Of a DNA stretch of 64,000 bases, positions 12,187 to 23,529 are shown one piece after another; position 1 is the first letter of the stretch, and every line of letters begins with the position of its first letter. The translations under genes and the position numbers were made by a program. This DNA comes from Lojkania enalia (taxonomy: Eukaryota > Ascomycota > Dothideomycetes > Pleosporales): the NCBI GenBank assembly GCA_010094045.1, contig ML986585.1, positions 547,270-611,269 on the forward strand. The letters are read 5' to 3'. The notes under the pieces are model-generated. The model saw nothing but the letters and a program-made list of their open reading frames with translations, was not told where the DNA came from and did no database searches.

Positions 12187-15100
12187 ATGCTGGGCCAGTT
12201 CTTCAGCCGGAAAGGTGCCGCCGCGCCGCACCCGTCACCGGCCACAACCTTAGATTCTGCCACTGAAGAGTCTCACACGCGACACCTGCTCTATCCCGAT
12301 ACGCACACGCTCTACCACCCAGAGGGCCAGCCTTACCCTCTTCATGGCGCGTCTCTCACACAAGGCACCGGCTATGACGGACCACTACCCGAAATCGACC
12401 TCGAGTATCCACGAGATTGCAGGATCATCATTGCCCAAGACGCCTCTCTATCCATGCCCCGAACAATCCTCTTCGATTCAAAGCCAGGCACACTGCGCGC
12501 AGACTCGCCGACCCAGGCCAACGCAAGATCGAGGGCTTTCGGCGGTGCCGGGAGTGCCAACACGGTAGGTCCTGCCTTCGGGGGACTCCATTCGCGGCGA
12601 TCGTCCCTCGTGACGGAGTCGACGGCCCCTCGATCGCCCACTACTGCCGCCTTCGCCCGTTCGCGGACTCGTGGGAATTCCATCTCCTCAATGCCAAACA
12701 TTGATGAGCATATACCAGGCCAGGCGCTTTCTAGAGAAAGAGGGCAAGAATCAGTGGACGTGGCCAACTTGTGTCTGGATTGCATGTTCGGGAATACCCC
12801 AATGAACTATCGCGGGAACTCTAATAAACTCCATATTGTTCCCCTCGAATCCAAAACTTCTGACCCTAGTCCACCTACGCCGGGCCCCCAAGACGTTACA
12901 AACTCTTTGGGAAGAGCAGAGGGGTTGCGGAGAAGGAGTCATCTGGCGAAATCCTATACTCCCTCGAACCTTCCGCCGGAACTACCTCGAACTGGGTCAA
13001 CCTCTAGCGATATAGTCTCAAGAGAACCGCGAAGGCGGACAATCTTTATCACGCGGCTTTTCTCAGTCACGTTGCCCGATGACGATCTCGATACCTCTAA
13101 GGACCGCACACCGACCCCTCAAAGCTCCCTTGGCAAGAGCAATGGATTTCCCTTCCCACGCACGAGTGCCAAAGCTGGCAGTACGAAAGCCGCACAGCCT
13201 CCCCAGACACGCAAGACCCCCATGTATGCAATTACCATAATTCTCCAACTCCCAGTGGCATCCGCATCCCCCACAATGCGGCCGCCCTCAAGGCCCGGAT
13301 ACTCCACCCAAAAACTTGTTAACAACATGTCAGCATCAGCCCCCAATCATGACTCTCTCGGGTCCTCCTTAGATTCCGATCGACGTCCGGGCTGGTCCTT
13401 TATTGACGGCAACTTTGGGGCTGATTCACTACTGTCTACGTCACTTAATAGCGATGTCGACGACCGCGTGGACGTTATCGGCCAGCATTGGGACGTCATT
13501 ACACGGACCCTCACCAGCCTTCAGTTTATTGTCCAAGAGAGGATTCTTGCCCACTTGAAGCTGACAGAGACGAACTCTCCCCCGCTGCTCTCACAACCAC
13601 GTGCTCAGCCATCTCGCGCGGCAAGCAGGGATACCCCCTTGCCACAGTCGCGCCGAATCTTGAAGCTGCAAACAAACGCGCTAGCGCTTGATCAAGATAT
13701 TAGAAAGGCGGTTGAAATGGCCGGAAACCGGGTCGTTAGTGGTATGAGAATCCCTCGGGTAATGACGGGTCAAGGGAGATGGGGCGTCTGGCGCGAAGAA
13801 GCAAGATGGCTTGGCCGATGGGCTGGTCGAAAGGAAGAGAATTTCTTCTTCTTCAACCTGCTGACTGCATTCCTCGGTAACCATACTGAATGGCTTAATC
13901 TGCTTGGTCCGAAATGGCACCGCAAGCGGCACAGAGAGCAGCAGAAGTCGATTGCCGGGGAGAATCTGATCATGGCGAACCGTACCGTCATTGTGTCGCC
14001 AGACAAGATGGCTGCACGGAGGCTTATTTTCCTCCTCGCTGCATTTCTACCCCCGAATGTTCCGAATGCATATGACGGAGCATCCCCCATGCGACCTAGC
14101 ACATCAGCATCGCTTCGAGCGTACTCCCAGTCTCCTCCGACGAATGTGGCCCCTTCAAGGAAGCATTCTTTGCGCCGCCAAATCAATAGGCGGCCGCGAC
14201 CCAAGCAGAGCCTTACCAATATGCGGCCATCAGTCCCAGTGAACGAAACCCCCTCAATACTTGATACCACCATTAGAATGTCCGATTCGGCGATTAGCGA
14301 CCTCCCAGAGCCCTCTCGACATTCTCGTCGTTCTTCTGCACATTCAATACGCACTAGTCTAGTGATCCCATCGATGTCCGACAGTGCCGCTACTACGGCA
14401 AGCGGCGCTACCACAATATCTACTATCACTCCTCAAAATACTGTTCCTATTGCGCATTTTGCTTTGCCCCGAGCGAAATCATCCGGCCCGTCCCCTGATA
14501 ATAGACCTGAGAGTAGCGACAGTCTAGCTTCAGCCAATCTAATGAATACTCTTCAGCGGAGCAGTACCGGCCACATCAGCAATCCTAGTACTGATTCCGG
14601 AAACACAAGCAAATGGAGTAGTATCATAAGCTTCTGGAGTGGACGACGTGGGTCTTCCACGGAACACAGTGAGTACTTGCAAACCACAGATGATGGGCTG
14701 GGAGTTTCTGGAGTAGCATACCGCGGTCTGGAGCTCCCGCGGTCACAGTTCGAACAAATGGTGCCAGAATTTTCCATGAACCAAGAGACTTTTGGAGACA
14801 CCGGAGTTTACGACCCCTTGGCCAAGGAGGCAATCGATACCGCTAATAGTTCTCCGGAAACATATCCCATCGTGGGGTCTAGTGGAATCCCGCCCTCGGC
14901 AGCACGCCCCATTCCTGAACGCCCAAGGCAGTTTGACTCAGCTCTGAAGCTTTCCGTGAACGAAAAGGATGGCGTAATCGATGTGGACATTGCTCTTCCA
15001 GATTTTGGGTCGCCTCTTCAGTCTCCAATATTAGGAGGCTATGCCTCCGCGTCCAGCCAACATGGATCTAGTTTTGGCGAGGCGTCCGTTTTTTCGATGC

Positions 15101-15885
15101 CATCCAGCGAGCCTGATCAGCCTGTCAATGCTGCTGGGTGGCTGAAGCAATTCCACCCAGACTTTGCCGTTCAAGCTATAAAGCCGTATGCTGATCTAGA
15201 TCGCGACATCAAACAAGCTATGAGCGCTGAACCAACACCAATGGCCTTGGCAGCGACTCCGACTCTCGAGCAAGGTCCTCTTGAGCGTTGGGTTGACGTA
15301 TGCTCAGCATTGGTAGCAGATACACGGTCGTTCAGCATCAAGCGTATTCGATTGCGACGGCTCGTAAAGTTAATCCCTATGCCTACATATCAACATTCTG
15401 CTCTCACCCCAAGTATTTCCAGTGGGCCTGGCCGTTCACAATATGGCAACCCGTACACTTCTGGGCCCAATGCTTCAACCATGACCGAAATCCATCTCAA
15501 GGAAGAGTTTACTGAGGAGTCAATAATGGATTTCGATAATACCTTAATCGATGCAGTCGATCGTGTACTCTCCCAGTCGGGACAGGGTTCTCGTGCCCAA
15601 TCAAATAGCTCGTCAAGGTCGAGCTCTAGGAGGGGTCGCCGAGACACTCGATCAGGATCTGATGCAGACCACCATGCAGAGATTGCTCAGACAGATTGCA
15701 AAGTCATCATCTTTGATGCCCTAGAGTCTGTTGTAAAGAACGTGACAGCCGAGCGTACCGTCAAAGTAGACTCAAACGAAGCAACAAACGGTAGCCAAAA
15801 GTCCAGCCAAGAGAGCTTTCCGAAAACAGCCACGGATTCATCTCTCAAAGAAGGCATTCGGCGATGGCTCGCAGAAGTGGAGTGA
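12187..15885 (+). CDS. LST4: Folliculin-interacting protein family, Lst4-like
   Basis: One uninterrupted exon of 1,232 codons. Known role: Lst4/FNIP pairs with Lst7/folliculin to form a GAP for Gtr2/RagC at the vacuole or lysosome, which promotes TORC1 activation by amino acids. Seen: the N-terminus reads like the FNIP N-terminal (DENN/longin-type) domain, with YPDTHTLYHPEGQPYPLHGA and the strand DCRIIIAQD at about 80; a basic segment RRRTIFITRLFSVTLPDDD near 283; a middle domain at about 345-620, with VIGQHWDVITRTLTSLQ near 427, FLGNHTEWLNLLGPKW near 562 and VIVSPDKMAARRLIFLLAAF near 600; and a C-terminal strand CKVIIFDALESVV near 1170. The linkers are Ser-rich and probably disordered. The start is the first ATG, after a C-rich leader. 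IML1 upstream acts on the opposite Gtr subunit. Assignment to the Lst4/FNIP family rests on motif order. Confidence 0.85.
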   Translation: MLGQFFSRKGAAAPHPSPATTLDSATEESHTRHLLYPDTHTLYHPEGQPYPLHGASLTQGTGYDGPLPEIDLEYPRDCRIIIAQDASLSMPRTILFDSKPGTLRADSPTQANARSRAFGGAGSANTVGPAFGGLHSRRSSLVTESTAPRSPTTAAFARSRTRGNSISSMPNIDEHIPGQALSRERGQESVDVANLCLDCMFGNTPMNYRGNSNKLHIVPLESKTSDPSPPTPGPQDVTNSLGRAEGLRRRSHLAKSYTPSNLPPELPRTGSTSSDIVSREPRRRTIFITRLFSVTLPDDDLDTSKDRTPTPQSSLGKSNGFPFPRTSAKAGSTKAAQPPQTRKTPMYAITIILQLPVASASPTMRPPSRPGYSTQKLVNNMSASAPNHDSLGSSLDSDRRPGWSFIDGNFGADSLLSTSLNSDVDDRVDVIGQHWDVITRTLTSLQFIVQERILAHLKLTETNSPPLLSQPRAQPSRAASRDTPLPQSRRILKLQTNALALDQDIRKAVEMAGNRVVSGMRIPRVMTGQGRWGVWREEARWLGRWAGRKEENFFFFNLLTAFLGNHTEWLNLLGPKWHRKRHREQQKSIAGENLIMANRTVIVSPDKMAARRLIFLLAAFLPPNVPNAYDGASPMRPSTSASLRAYSQSPPTNVAPSRKHSLRRQINRRPRPKQSLTNMRPSVPVNETPSILDTTIRMSDSAISDLPEPSRHSRRSSAHSIRTSLVIPSMSDSAATTASGATTISTITPQNTVPIAHFALPRAKSSGPSPDNRPESSDSLASANLMNTLQRSSTGHISNPSTDSGNTSKWSSIISFWSGRRGSSTEHSEYLQTTDDGLGVSGVAYRGLELPRSQFEQMVPEFSMNQETFGDTGVYDPLAKEAIDTANSSPETYPIVGSSGIPPSAARPIPERPRQFDSALKLSVNEKDGVIDVDIALPDFGSPLQSPILGGYASASSQHGSSFGEASVFSMPSSEPDQPVNAAGWLKQFHPDFAVQAIKPYADLDRDIKQAMSAEPTPMALAATPTLEQGPLERWVDVCSALVADTRSFSIKRIRLRRLVKLIPMPTYQHSALTPSISSGPGRSQYGNPYTSGPNASTMTEIHLKEEFTEESIMDFDNTLIDAVDRVLSQSGQGSRAQSNSSSRSSSRRGRRDTRSGSDADHHAEIAQTDCKVIIFDALESVVKNVTAERTVKVDSNEATNGSQKSSQESFPKTATDSSLKEGIRRWLAEVE

Positions 15886-16927
15886 ATGAAGTGCTTACTC
15901 TTGTTCAAGATTCCACCTTCTTATACTCTCTGTAGCGAGCAGCTCATCTTGCGTGATTATTGCGACAAGGCCCCATCCATGAGCACGTCATTTTGTGACA
16001 GTTCCTCCACAGTACTGTATTATATTACCTCTTATTTTACTCATCTCTTATTCGTGTTACCACTCTGGGAAATTACCCATGTTCCGCCTCAGCACCATGA
16101 GGCGAAGGTGGGCGCCATCATTCTCCTTGTCTTGACTACTTTTAGCGGGCGTTTTATTAGGCATTTGGTGCGAGATTTACAGACCTGAGGTCAGATACCA
16201 TGGGCGGCCATCTACTTTTACATCGTATCAGTCATATATCGGTCATCATTTACGACAGTAGTAATGGGTACAAATAGTCGATGGATATATGTAGATCTAT
16301 TATGGTTGTGGAGGCCTTTAGCGAGACTAAGTTTTGGTAGTAACGGCCGAATGTCCTCCCAGCAGGGGATGAGAATCAGATTCAATACTTCAATCTCCGG
16401 CATTGGGGTGTTTTGGATTTACTCAACTGCTTGCTTGCTTGTCTTATTAGCTTTGTTAAAAATGGGGAGATGCACTTGGCGAGACTAATATCCAGCTTGT
16501 ATTCCGAACCTCACATGTATCGACCAATTATATGCTTAGGTCATGCTATCTACTAGCAGACTACTAGCGGACATCGGAAGCAGGATCCCTCGATTGTGCG
16601 CAGGGCCAGTAGCTACAGACTTTTACATCTATGCTTCGTATTTGAACTCTTAATCTTCGTAATTCTATAACACTCTTCAAATCGCCATTCGCAAATCCCT
16701 TTGTCAAGCTTTGCAATGCTGATTAATCGCCCCGCCGCGCCAAGGCGCTTCCGAGTGATGACGAAGTGCGGAATGCTCTAGCGGGGAAGCTCCACCAGGA
16801 AACTGCAAACGTGCCTTTCTCATATAAATTCTTCGAAGTTCGTATGATATCCAGGCCAGCGCTGGTGCGAATCTCGATTGTCTTGCTTCTGCTGTCCTTT
16901 CTCAATTGGTCGTTTATTTGGTGGTTT
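15886..16927. other. Intergenic region LST4-ECM4
   Basis: Short AT-leaning open frames on both strands without motifs. It holds the LST4 3' end and the upstream region of the GST gene. No RNA gene was recognised. Confidence 0.5.
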
Positions 16928-18237
16928 ATGTTCTCTGCGATTGCGCGATTAGGAGCTATTGGATCTAAGTATCCGGGATCTATAATTGGTTCTGTGTCGA
17001 CCAGATCGGTTTCCACGACTCCGATACTTCCTATAATGGTGAGTGGGTGGTATACGGAACTTCTATGACTATACTCCAGATTAGTGCCAATTCTATGTTT
17101 TAGCTAATAGGACAATAGGATAAGAAAGATTCCATTTTGAACTGGGTTAGCCTCTCCGACAAGAGCGGTGAATTCAAGCGCCAGGCGTCCGTATTCAGGA
17201 ATTGGATCGAGGACAAAGCCGATGCAGAATTTCCCCCGGAGAAAGATCGATATCATCTTTACGTTTCGTACGCTTGTCCATGGGCGCACAGGACTTTGAT
17301 CGTAAGAAAGTTGAAGGGATTGGAGAATATCATTGGACTCACCAGCGTTCACTGGCATATGGGCGAACAAGGCGAGTAAATATTGATCCGGGATCTCTAG
17401 AATTATGTTTAATTTGACAAGGATGGCGATTTGCAAAACCGGACGAGAAATTGCCCGGCGAGAATGTTACACCCGATCCTCTTCATCCCGACTTCACACA
17501 TCTCCGTCACATCTACTTCGAGCAGAACCCAAATTACAAAGGCCGTTTCACTGTCCCAACACTGTACGATAAGAAAACGAACAGAATAGTCAGCAACGAG
17601 AGTAGTGAAATCATCCGCATGTTCTACTACACCTTCGACGATCTCGTGGAAGACAAGTACAAGACTATCGACCTATTCCCCGAGAACCTTCGGAAGGATA
17701 TCGATGAATTAAACGAATGGGTCTACAACGACGTAAACAATGGCGTTTACAAATCTGGTTTTGCTACGTACATTCTTTCCAGCCCCTATCATCCGCAATA
17801 GCGCAGTACTCACACTCCCCAGTACCCAAGACGCCTACACAAAAGCTGTCTACCAACTCTTTACCTCCCTCGACCGCCTCGAGTCCCACCTCTCCACTTC
17901 TTCGTCCCCTTACCTTCTCTCCGCACCCCACATCACCGAAGCCGATGTCCGCTTGTACACAACAATTGCTCGCTTCGACCCTGTCTATGTCCAACATTTC
18001 AAGTGCAATATACGGGATATTCGCTCGGGTTACCCGAATCTGCATAAGTGGCTGAGGCATCTGTATTGGGACATACCAGCGTTTAAGGAGACGACGCAAT
18101 TTGAGCATATTAAGAACCATTATACCAAGAGTCATGGACAGATTAATCAGTTCGCTATTACGCCAGTAGGACCAGTACCGGATATTCTTGAGAAGGATGA
18201 CGAAGTCCCAGCTGTGAAGGCTGTTATTGCCAAGTAA
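16928..18237 (+). CDS. ECM4: Omega-class glutathione S-transferase / glutathionyl-hydroquinone reductase (Ecm4/Gto2 type)
   Basis: Four exons, 16928-17038, 17119-17371, 17422-17767 and 17823-18237, encode 374 residues. The family uses a catalytic Cys in a thioredoxin-like fold for thiol transfer and reduction of glutathionyl-quinones. Seen: the entry motif NWVSLSDKSGEFKRQ; the active site SYACPWAHR with Cys90; VHWHMGEQGWRF; the GSH-binding strand region ending SNESSEII; and the helical C-terminal domain ending near residue 374. Intron 2 (17372-17421) begins with GC rather than GT; only this boundary joins Q-G-W in frame. Residues 1-36 are rich in Ser, Arg and Ile with no acidic residue, which resembles a mitochondrial leader. 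A second ATG at 17036-17038, the last codon of exon 1, would give a 338-residue leaderless form. Length matches yeast Ecm4 (about 370). Confidence 0.88.
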
Positions 18238-21200
18238 ACATTTTTGGTTGTTTTATATAATCTCGAGAATCCTCAGGTCCACGAAATTTTGTTAATTTTA
18301 ATTCTGTCTCACAATTTTATTTTATTCGAAGTTTTTGTACTATCTAGTCTTATTGAACTTCCCCCCACTTCTAGTTTTGCACTGTTATTGCACCGCGTTG
18401 TGGGTGAAGGTTGTACCAAAAGGCACGTAGCAAGAAAGGAGGGTAGTGCCCTTTCTTCGACCATGAGTAGACACGCCATCTATCTTTTAACTTCTTGTCT
18501 TGATCATAAGCTACTCTACCTCTGTTTGGCTCTGCCTAGTGCTTTTTGCCTTTCCTCCGTCTATCAGAGATATGTCCGAGGCTGTCTGAATCATTGTTGA
18601 GGATAGCGCGACCTAGCAGGACTGATAGTGGGTAATATATACATTTAGTAGCGAATAAATCGACGTCTAATCCCAGTGCAACAATGGCCGCCACCGGAAT
18701 CTGATGTGCGGACTCGGCCTTTCGCGGTCGAGCGCCGCTCCATGTCGCACGGCAATGATAGTTTGCACATTGGATGTATCATACTACTATTGATCATGTT
18801 ATTGACGTAGATGAAGCCCATCGGAGCAAGAAGACTTGTGGAAACGGGCCCGATCTGATATCCTCTCGGCTCCGCTGACGGATGTGGCGCGAAATCCTCG
18901 GATCCGATTCTGTTCATCCTCCTTGAGATCCTTCCGAACTTTATTGTAACCGTCACCGAAAACATGTGCCCGAATGCTGAGATCTGGGATTTTGGCACCG
19001 TAAAGCGTTGGGGGCATTATAGCATGATAGATTCGGAATCAGGATTGCCAAAATCGGTAAATATTATTAAGGCAATTGTGGCTACGTCGCTGAGCACTGC
19101 CAGAGGGATGCATAGGGCTGAGCTGCGCACATCATGCGCTTGCCTTGGGGACATTCTAGGATTGTAACACAGGTATTCGAGTTGAGACGGCACGACTCGG
19201 TCGTGAACAGACTACCAGTGTTAGAGGTCCGTACTACATCCATGGGGCCAGGAAGAAATGAGTGGTGCGTAGAAAACGTAGCACTCACGGACCACTAAAC
19301 TAATCCTTACATAGGTGAAATTCACCCATTGACCAACTCACCTGACTTGCTCGATTTCGGCCCCCTTTCGCAGAGCCTCATTCCCCGTGCGCGATCGATG
19401 ACAAGATGCTACGTAGCTTTACGTCATTAAGCCTTTGCAGTAGCGGCACTGCCAAACTGAAACATGTTTGCTTGTCTTAACATTTAGTGCCGCCTCAAGG
19501 ATTCGTTTCGAACATACGCGCAACCAGAGCGCACGCAATGCAACTGTCAGACGAGCAATGCCAACCGCATTCTCCAAGTCCAGAACTGAACAATTGTTTT
19601 TTTTCTTTTTTTTTTTTTTTTTTTTTCATTTTTACAGCTCGAATTCGCACTATCCACCATCAGGACAAAATCTCGTCGCCGAAGCACCAAGAGAGGATGC
19701 CTTGGGATTTGCCTCGCCCCAGCTTACCTTTTGAACCTCGCCTCACCCTGGTATGTTACGAGCGTATAACGCGACTATTATCGTGCCAATGCAGCTTGCC
19801 TGCATGGAACACATAAGACTGACATGCTTGTCAAAACGACGAGCGTTTCTTCGATTCAAGATACCTGTAGATCTGTGAAGGGTAGGTGTTGGAAGATGCG
19901 ACGTGGATCAATAGGAGTCAACACGTAAGCGAGATTCATCGTTCACGGGCCGTCTCATCCATGGTTCCCAATACCGCCATCCTGTTAAGCTTATTTTTAA
20001 TACACAATCCCTGTCAGCCCTACGCTGGCTCAGGTAGTGTAAGGCTGCAACGATCCTTTTCCTTCCGTTCTAAGCCAATTCTAACTCCTTATTGAGTTTG
20101 TGCTACATGTGCATCGGCACTCTCTTCAATTTTCCGATTCGAGCGCAGCCAAAATATTACCTGCGTCGGTACCTAATCACATTGCAAGGAAATCTTACAT
20201 TTCGAATAAGGGGGCGAATATCGACACCCACCCCATAAATGATGGCATCACTAGTCAGATGCTCGCATGTGCATTAGTAATAGGCTCTATTTCCTGACAT
20301 CGTGGAGTTGCTTGATTCTACCTCGCCATAATTGTCAACATCGCCGACCTTTTCGTTCGCTTGAACACTGACTTCGTTTCTAGGATACGAGCAGGACTTG
20401 GCGCTCTTCATGCGACTCTCGGCTTGCCCGATCGGCTTGGAGTATTGCTTCTAGGGAATCTTTGCAGATTGGTCTCCATGCGTATTGGGACCCCAAATAC
20501 CTGACAGTCATCGAAGCCGCTCCTTGATCACTACGCCGAAGTCATTCACGCCTGTCTTGGTGAAAAATGCGATTGCGAGATCCACTCGCTATCAGTGATC
20601 ATCCTATGCGTCGCTACTGCTTGACATCTAAGTTAGTCGTCCTGCTGAATATCTTCGCGAGGACTAGCCGGCAAGCTTGGCGCTTCCCAGCCCTCAATTC
20701 CGCTTGCCCCGGCATTTCCACAAGACCATCCTGGACAAACGTCAAGCATATCGGCATGCATTCCCTCTACATGTCGTCACGTCATCCGCGGGACATACTC
20801 CGGTCCTAGGAAGGATCGTGGTTTCCCTGCTCTCAGACCTGATTGACCTTACCGCCACGATTGTTGGGCGTCGAGAGACGTGCGGATTACGGATGTGGCT
20901 TCAACATTCACCATCCTCCTATAGGCGCCAAGCAACGCCTCTCACGTATCATGGCAGAGAGCGTTTCCAATTGTCGCTGGATCGTCGTTCCATGCCCTCG
21001 AATACAGGAGCATTTGTTTCTGCCTACGCTTTGTGTTAGCAGGCTTGATATCACAGCCCAGAGGTGGCTCCTTCAGAGGGTGCAGCAATGTTTGTATGTG
21101 GCATGAACTTCCGGACCTTGATCATTGAACCGTCCTGTCTACATCAGGGAGCCGTCTCAGCGCCAATCCATGCTTAGGATAGGCGTCACTCGCTGTAACG

Positions 21201-21638
21201 GCCTCATTGCACAGCGGCAAGACACATACGCAAGCCACACATGAAAATCCTGTATGCATACAACGAACACTATGTACACATTCATCACAAGACTCAGCAG
21301 CCGAAAAGAATAAAAAAAAAATTAAAAAATTTTAGCTTTGAAGATTTCTGAAATGCGTTCAGGGTATCTTGCGCATTTTTTTTTCTACTATCCCTGTCCC
21401 TACCAACTCACAGGCCTATTCCAAGACAGTGGGTTAAAAACCATGCACGCATATATGCAGCGCATAGAGACGGAAAGATCACTAGGTACGTCTCCACACT
21501 ACCAAATACCGATCTTGGTCAATGCCACTCCATTCGCCCGGCTTCCCCGATGCCCTCGGATATCTAGTGGATGCAATAATAGAAAAGAACATTATTTGCA
21601 CTGGGCATGCAAGCCTACGTGAACCTCGTTACCTTATC
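18238..21638. other. 3.4-kb intergenic region
   Basis: No supportable gene. Short open frames occur on both strands (for example the plus strand at 20.6-21.1 kb) without motifs or family likeness. It contains an interrupted T tract at 19597-19626 and an A/T-rich patch near 21310-21335. The last part before 21638 is the 3' flank of NUP49. Confidence 0.45.
19597..19626. repeat. T tract interrupted by one C (T8-C-T21)
   Basis: A homopolymer tract inside gene-free DNA. No associated element or target-site duplication was recognised. Confidence 0.85.
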
Positions 21639-23286
21639 TTACAGCAAAGCGGCCCCAACACTGCCCAAGGTCTCCTTGGTCACCATATCTCTCGTCTGAC
21701 CGACCTTCTTCGCCGCTTCCAATATGGCCCCCTCGATCGCCTTGAGGGCGTCCACCAGCTCCCGCCGCTGATCCCGGACCCCGTTACGGCTTCCTGTCAA
21801 CTGCTGCGCCTTTTCTACGGTGCCAGCTTCCATGGTTCGGAGGTGGGCTTCTATCTCGCGGATCTGACGCTGGTACAGGTCGAGCGTTTTGGCGAGGTCG
21901 TCGGCGCGCCGCGAAAAGTAGCTGATGAGATCCACAGGCTTAGTTGCGTCGGGTTCGTCCAGGTTGGCAGCTGGATTAGCTGACGGACCGGTGGCCGGGG
22001 TGGTCAGATTGGTGCGGTTGGCATAGTGGAATTGTGCGGGTAGTTGCAGGTTTGTGATGGCGCGGAAACTGAGGGTTGCGTCCTCGATGTCCTTGTTGAC
22101 GAGGTCTTTTAGGAAGGCGATGCTGGAGGAGTCGTTGTCGAGGCCTAGCTCGACAGTTAAGAGGAACTGCTGGATGTATGCTACGTCGGGGGCGAGCGAG
22201 GCGACTTGTTCCTCTGTTCTGGGCAGAGTTTCGCGGACTTTGGCACAGTTGGAGATGTGGTGTTGGATCATGTTGTCGAGGGTTTCGATGTCGCGCTGGA
22301 TGTCCGGGTGCAGGTCGTTGAAGCGGGTGGTACCTTTTATACTTTCGTAGCTTGTTTGGACGGGTTGTTGGAGGGCGGATAGGCTGGGTGCTCCGGAGAC
22401 GGTGTGGGAGCCTAGCTTGAATGGTTGGTTCTGATTCATGCTGCTGAAGAGGCCGCTCTGTTGTGGTTGGTTTTGCTGCGTGGAGCTGAATAGTGAAGGC
22501 GTGGATGTTAGTTGTTGTGGTTGTTGTTGGGTGTTGCCGCCGAATAAAGAGGGCGTAGCTGTTTGTTGTGAGGAGCCACTGGAATGCGGTTAGTGTGGTG
22601 CTACATAGTCTTCTTTTTCTGAACCGAACATACAATAAGGAGGGCTTCTGCTGTTGCTGCTGCTGCCCGCCGAGTAGTCCTCCCGATTGGGACGGCTGCA
22701 CTCCTCCCAGCACGCCGCCAAAGAGCCCACCCCCGGGCTGCGCTGTGGCGCTCGAGGCGGCGGGCTTGTTCAAGCCGCCGAAAAGGCCAGCGGATGGCTG
22801 TGAGGACTGGGTTTGGGGTTGTTGCGCCTGCGCTTGGCCGAACAGGCCTGGCTGGGGTGGCTGTGAGGCTTGAGCAGCGGACGACGCGCCGAATAATCCT
22901 CCTGTCTGAGGTTGCGACGTGGAGCCGAAGAGACCGCCAGTAGACTGGGGTGCGCTACTCGCATTATTATTCCCGCTGTTGTTTTTGGGGGTTTGGGTTA
23001 GTCTAGGTGTCAAGGGTGGGAGCGAGGGGAGCCTTGGGATGGAAGGATTGAAGGATGGGGGGCGGGTGTGTGCTTTTCTGCAGTGCTGCAGGTACGTTTC
23101 TGTGTAGTGTGTGCGTATGTGTGCATGCTAATGTATGACGCCGGAGCACGTACTATGGGTGCGGGCGTATATTGGGGCAGATGGGCATATGTATGATGGG
23201 TAGTTGGGGGGCGGGGGAGTATATAATACGTACAAGAGGGTGCCGCTGGTGTTTATGCTGAGGCTGTTGGAGCGTCCGAAGGCCAT
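21639..23286 (-). CDS. NUP49: Nucleoporin Nup49 (GLFG repeat, Nup58 family)
   Basis: Three exons on the minus strand, 23234-23286, 22634-22975 and 21639-22578, encode 444 residues. Nup49 sits in the central channel of the nuclear pore with Nsp1 and Nup57; its FG repeats bind transport receptors and its coiled coil assembles the complex. Seen: an N-terminal MAFGRSNSLSINTSG; about eight GLFG or SLFG repeats at residues 18-150, with a six-glutamine run; then a folded, helical C-terminal half (179-444) starting NQNQPFKLG and containing YESIKGTTRFNDLHPDIQ and many heptad-like helices. Both introns are GT-AG (258 and 55 nt) and both interrupt a Phe codon inside an FG-type repeat. Divergent from FIP1, 243 bp away. 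Confidence 0.92.
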
Positions 23287-23305
23287 TATTATTATTATTA
23301 TTATT
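23285..23305. repeat. (ATT)7 microsatellite overlapping the NUP49 start codon region
   Basis: Seven ATT units on the plus strand. On the NUP49 sense strand they read as AAT repeats immediately before the ATG, so length variation would change the start-codon context. Confidence 0.85.
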
Positions 23306-23529
23306 TTCTATTCTGCTCTCTGGTTGTATCCTGCTTGTCGGGTGTCCGCCCTTGCTTCAAGAGTATTTATAGAGTAGATACCGGCGAGCCGATTCGATTC
23401 GCTGTGCTGCCTGGAGCGGCAGATATGTACGTATAGTCGGTTCGAGGGCTGTGGCATTTGACTGAGACTTTCAATGGCAGCTTTGAGTCTCGATTCTGAG
23501 CAGACGAGGTGTAGATTGATCGCTGGGCG
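23287..23529. promoter_or_regulatory. Divergent promoter region NUP49 / FIP1
   Basis: 243 bp separate the NUP49 ATG (minus strand) from the ATG chosen for the long FIP1 form (plus strand). It must hold at least part of both core promoters and leaders. No specific factor site is claimed. Confidence 0.45.

Noticed and set aside
19468..19816. Plus-strand frames across the T tract encoding a Phe run
   Set aside because: The frame is open only because poly-T reads as Phe; no motif on either side.
20567..21106. Plus-strand frames of 80-120 codons
   Set aside because: Arg/Ser/Pro-rich in two overlapping frames at once, which points to chance openness rather than coding.
22568..22873. Plus-strand Cys-rich frame opposite NUP49
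   Set aside because: It is the complement of the CAG/GLFG-coding repeats of NUP49.
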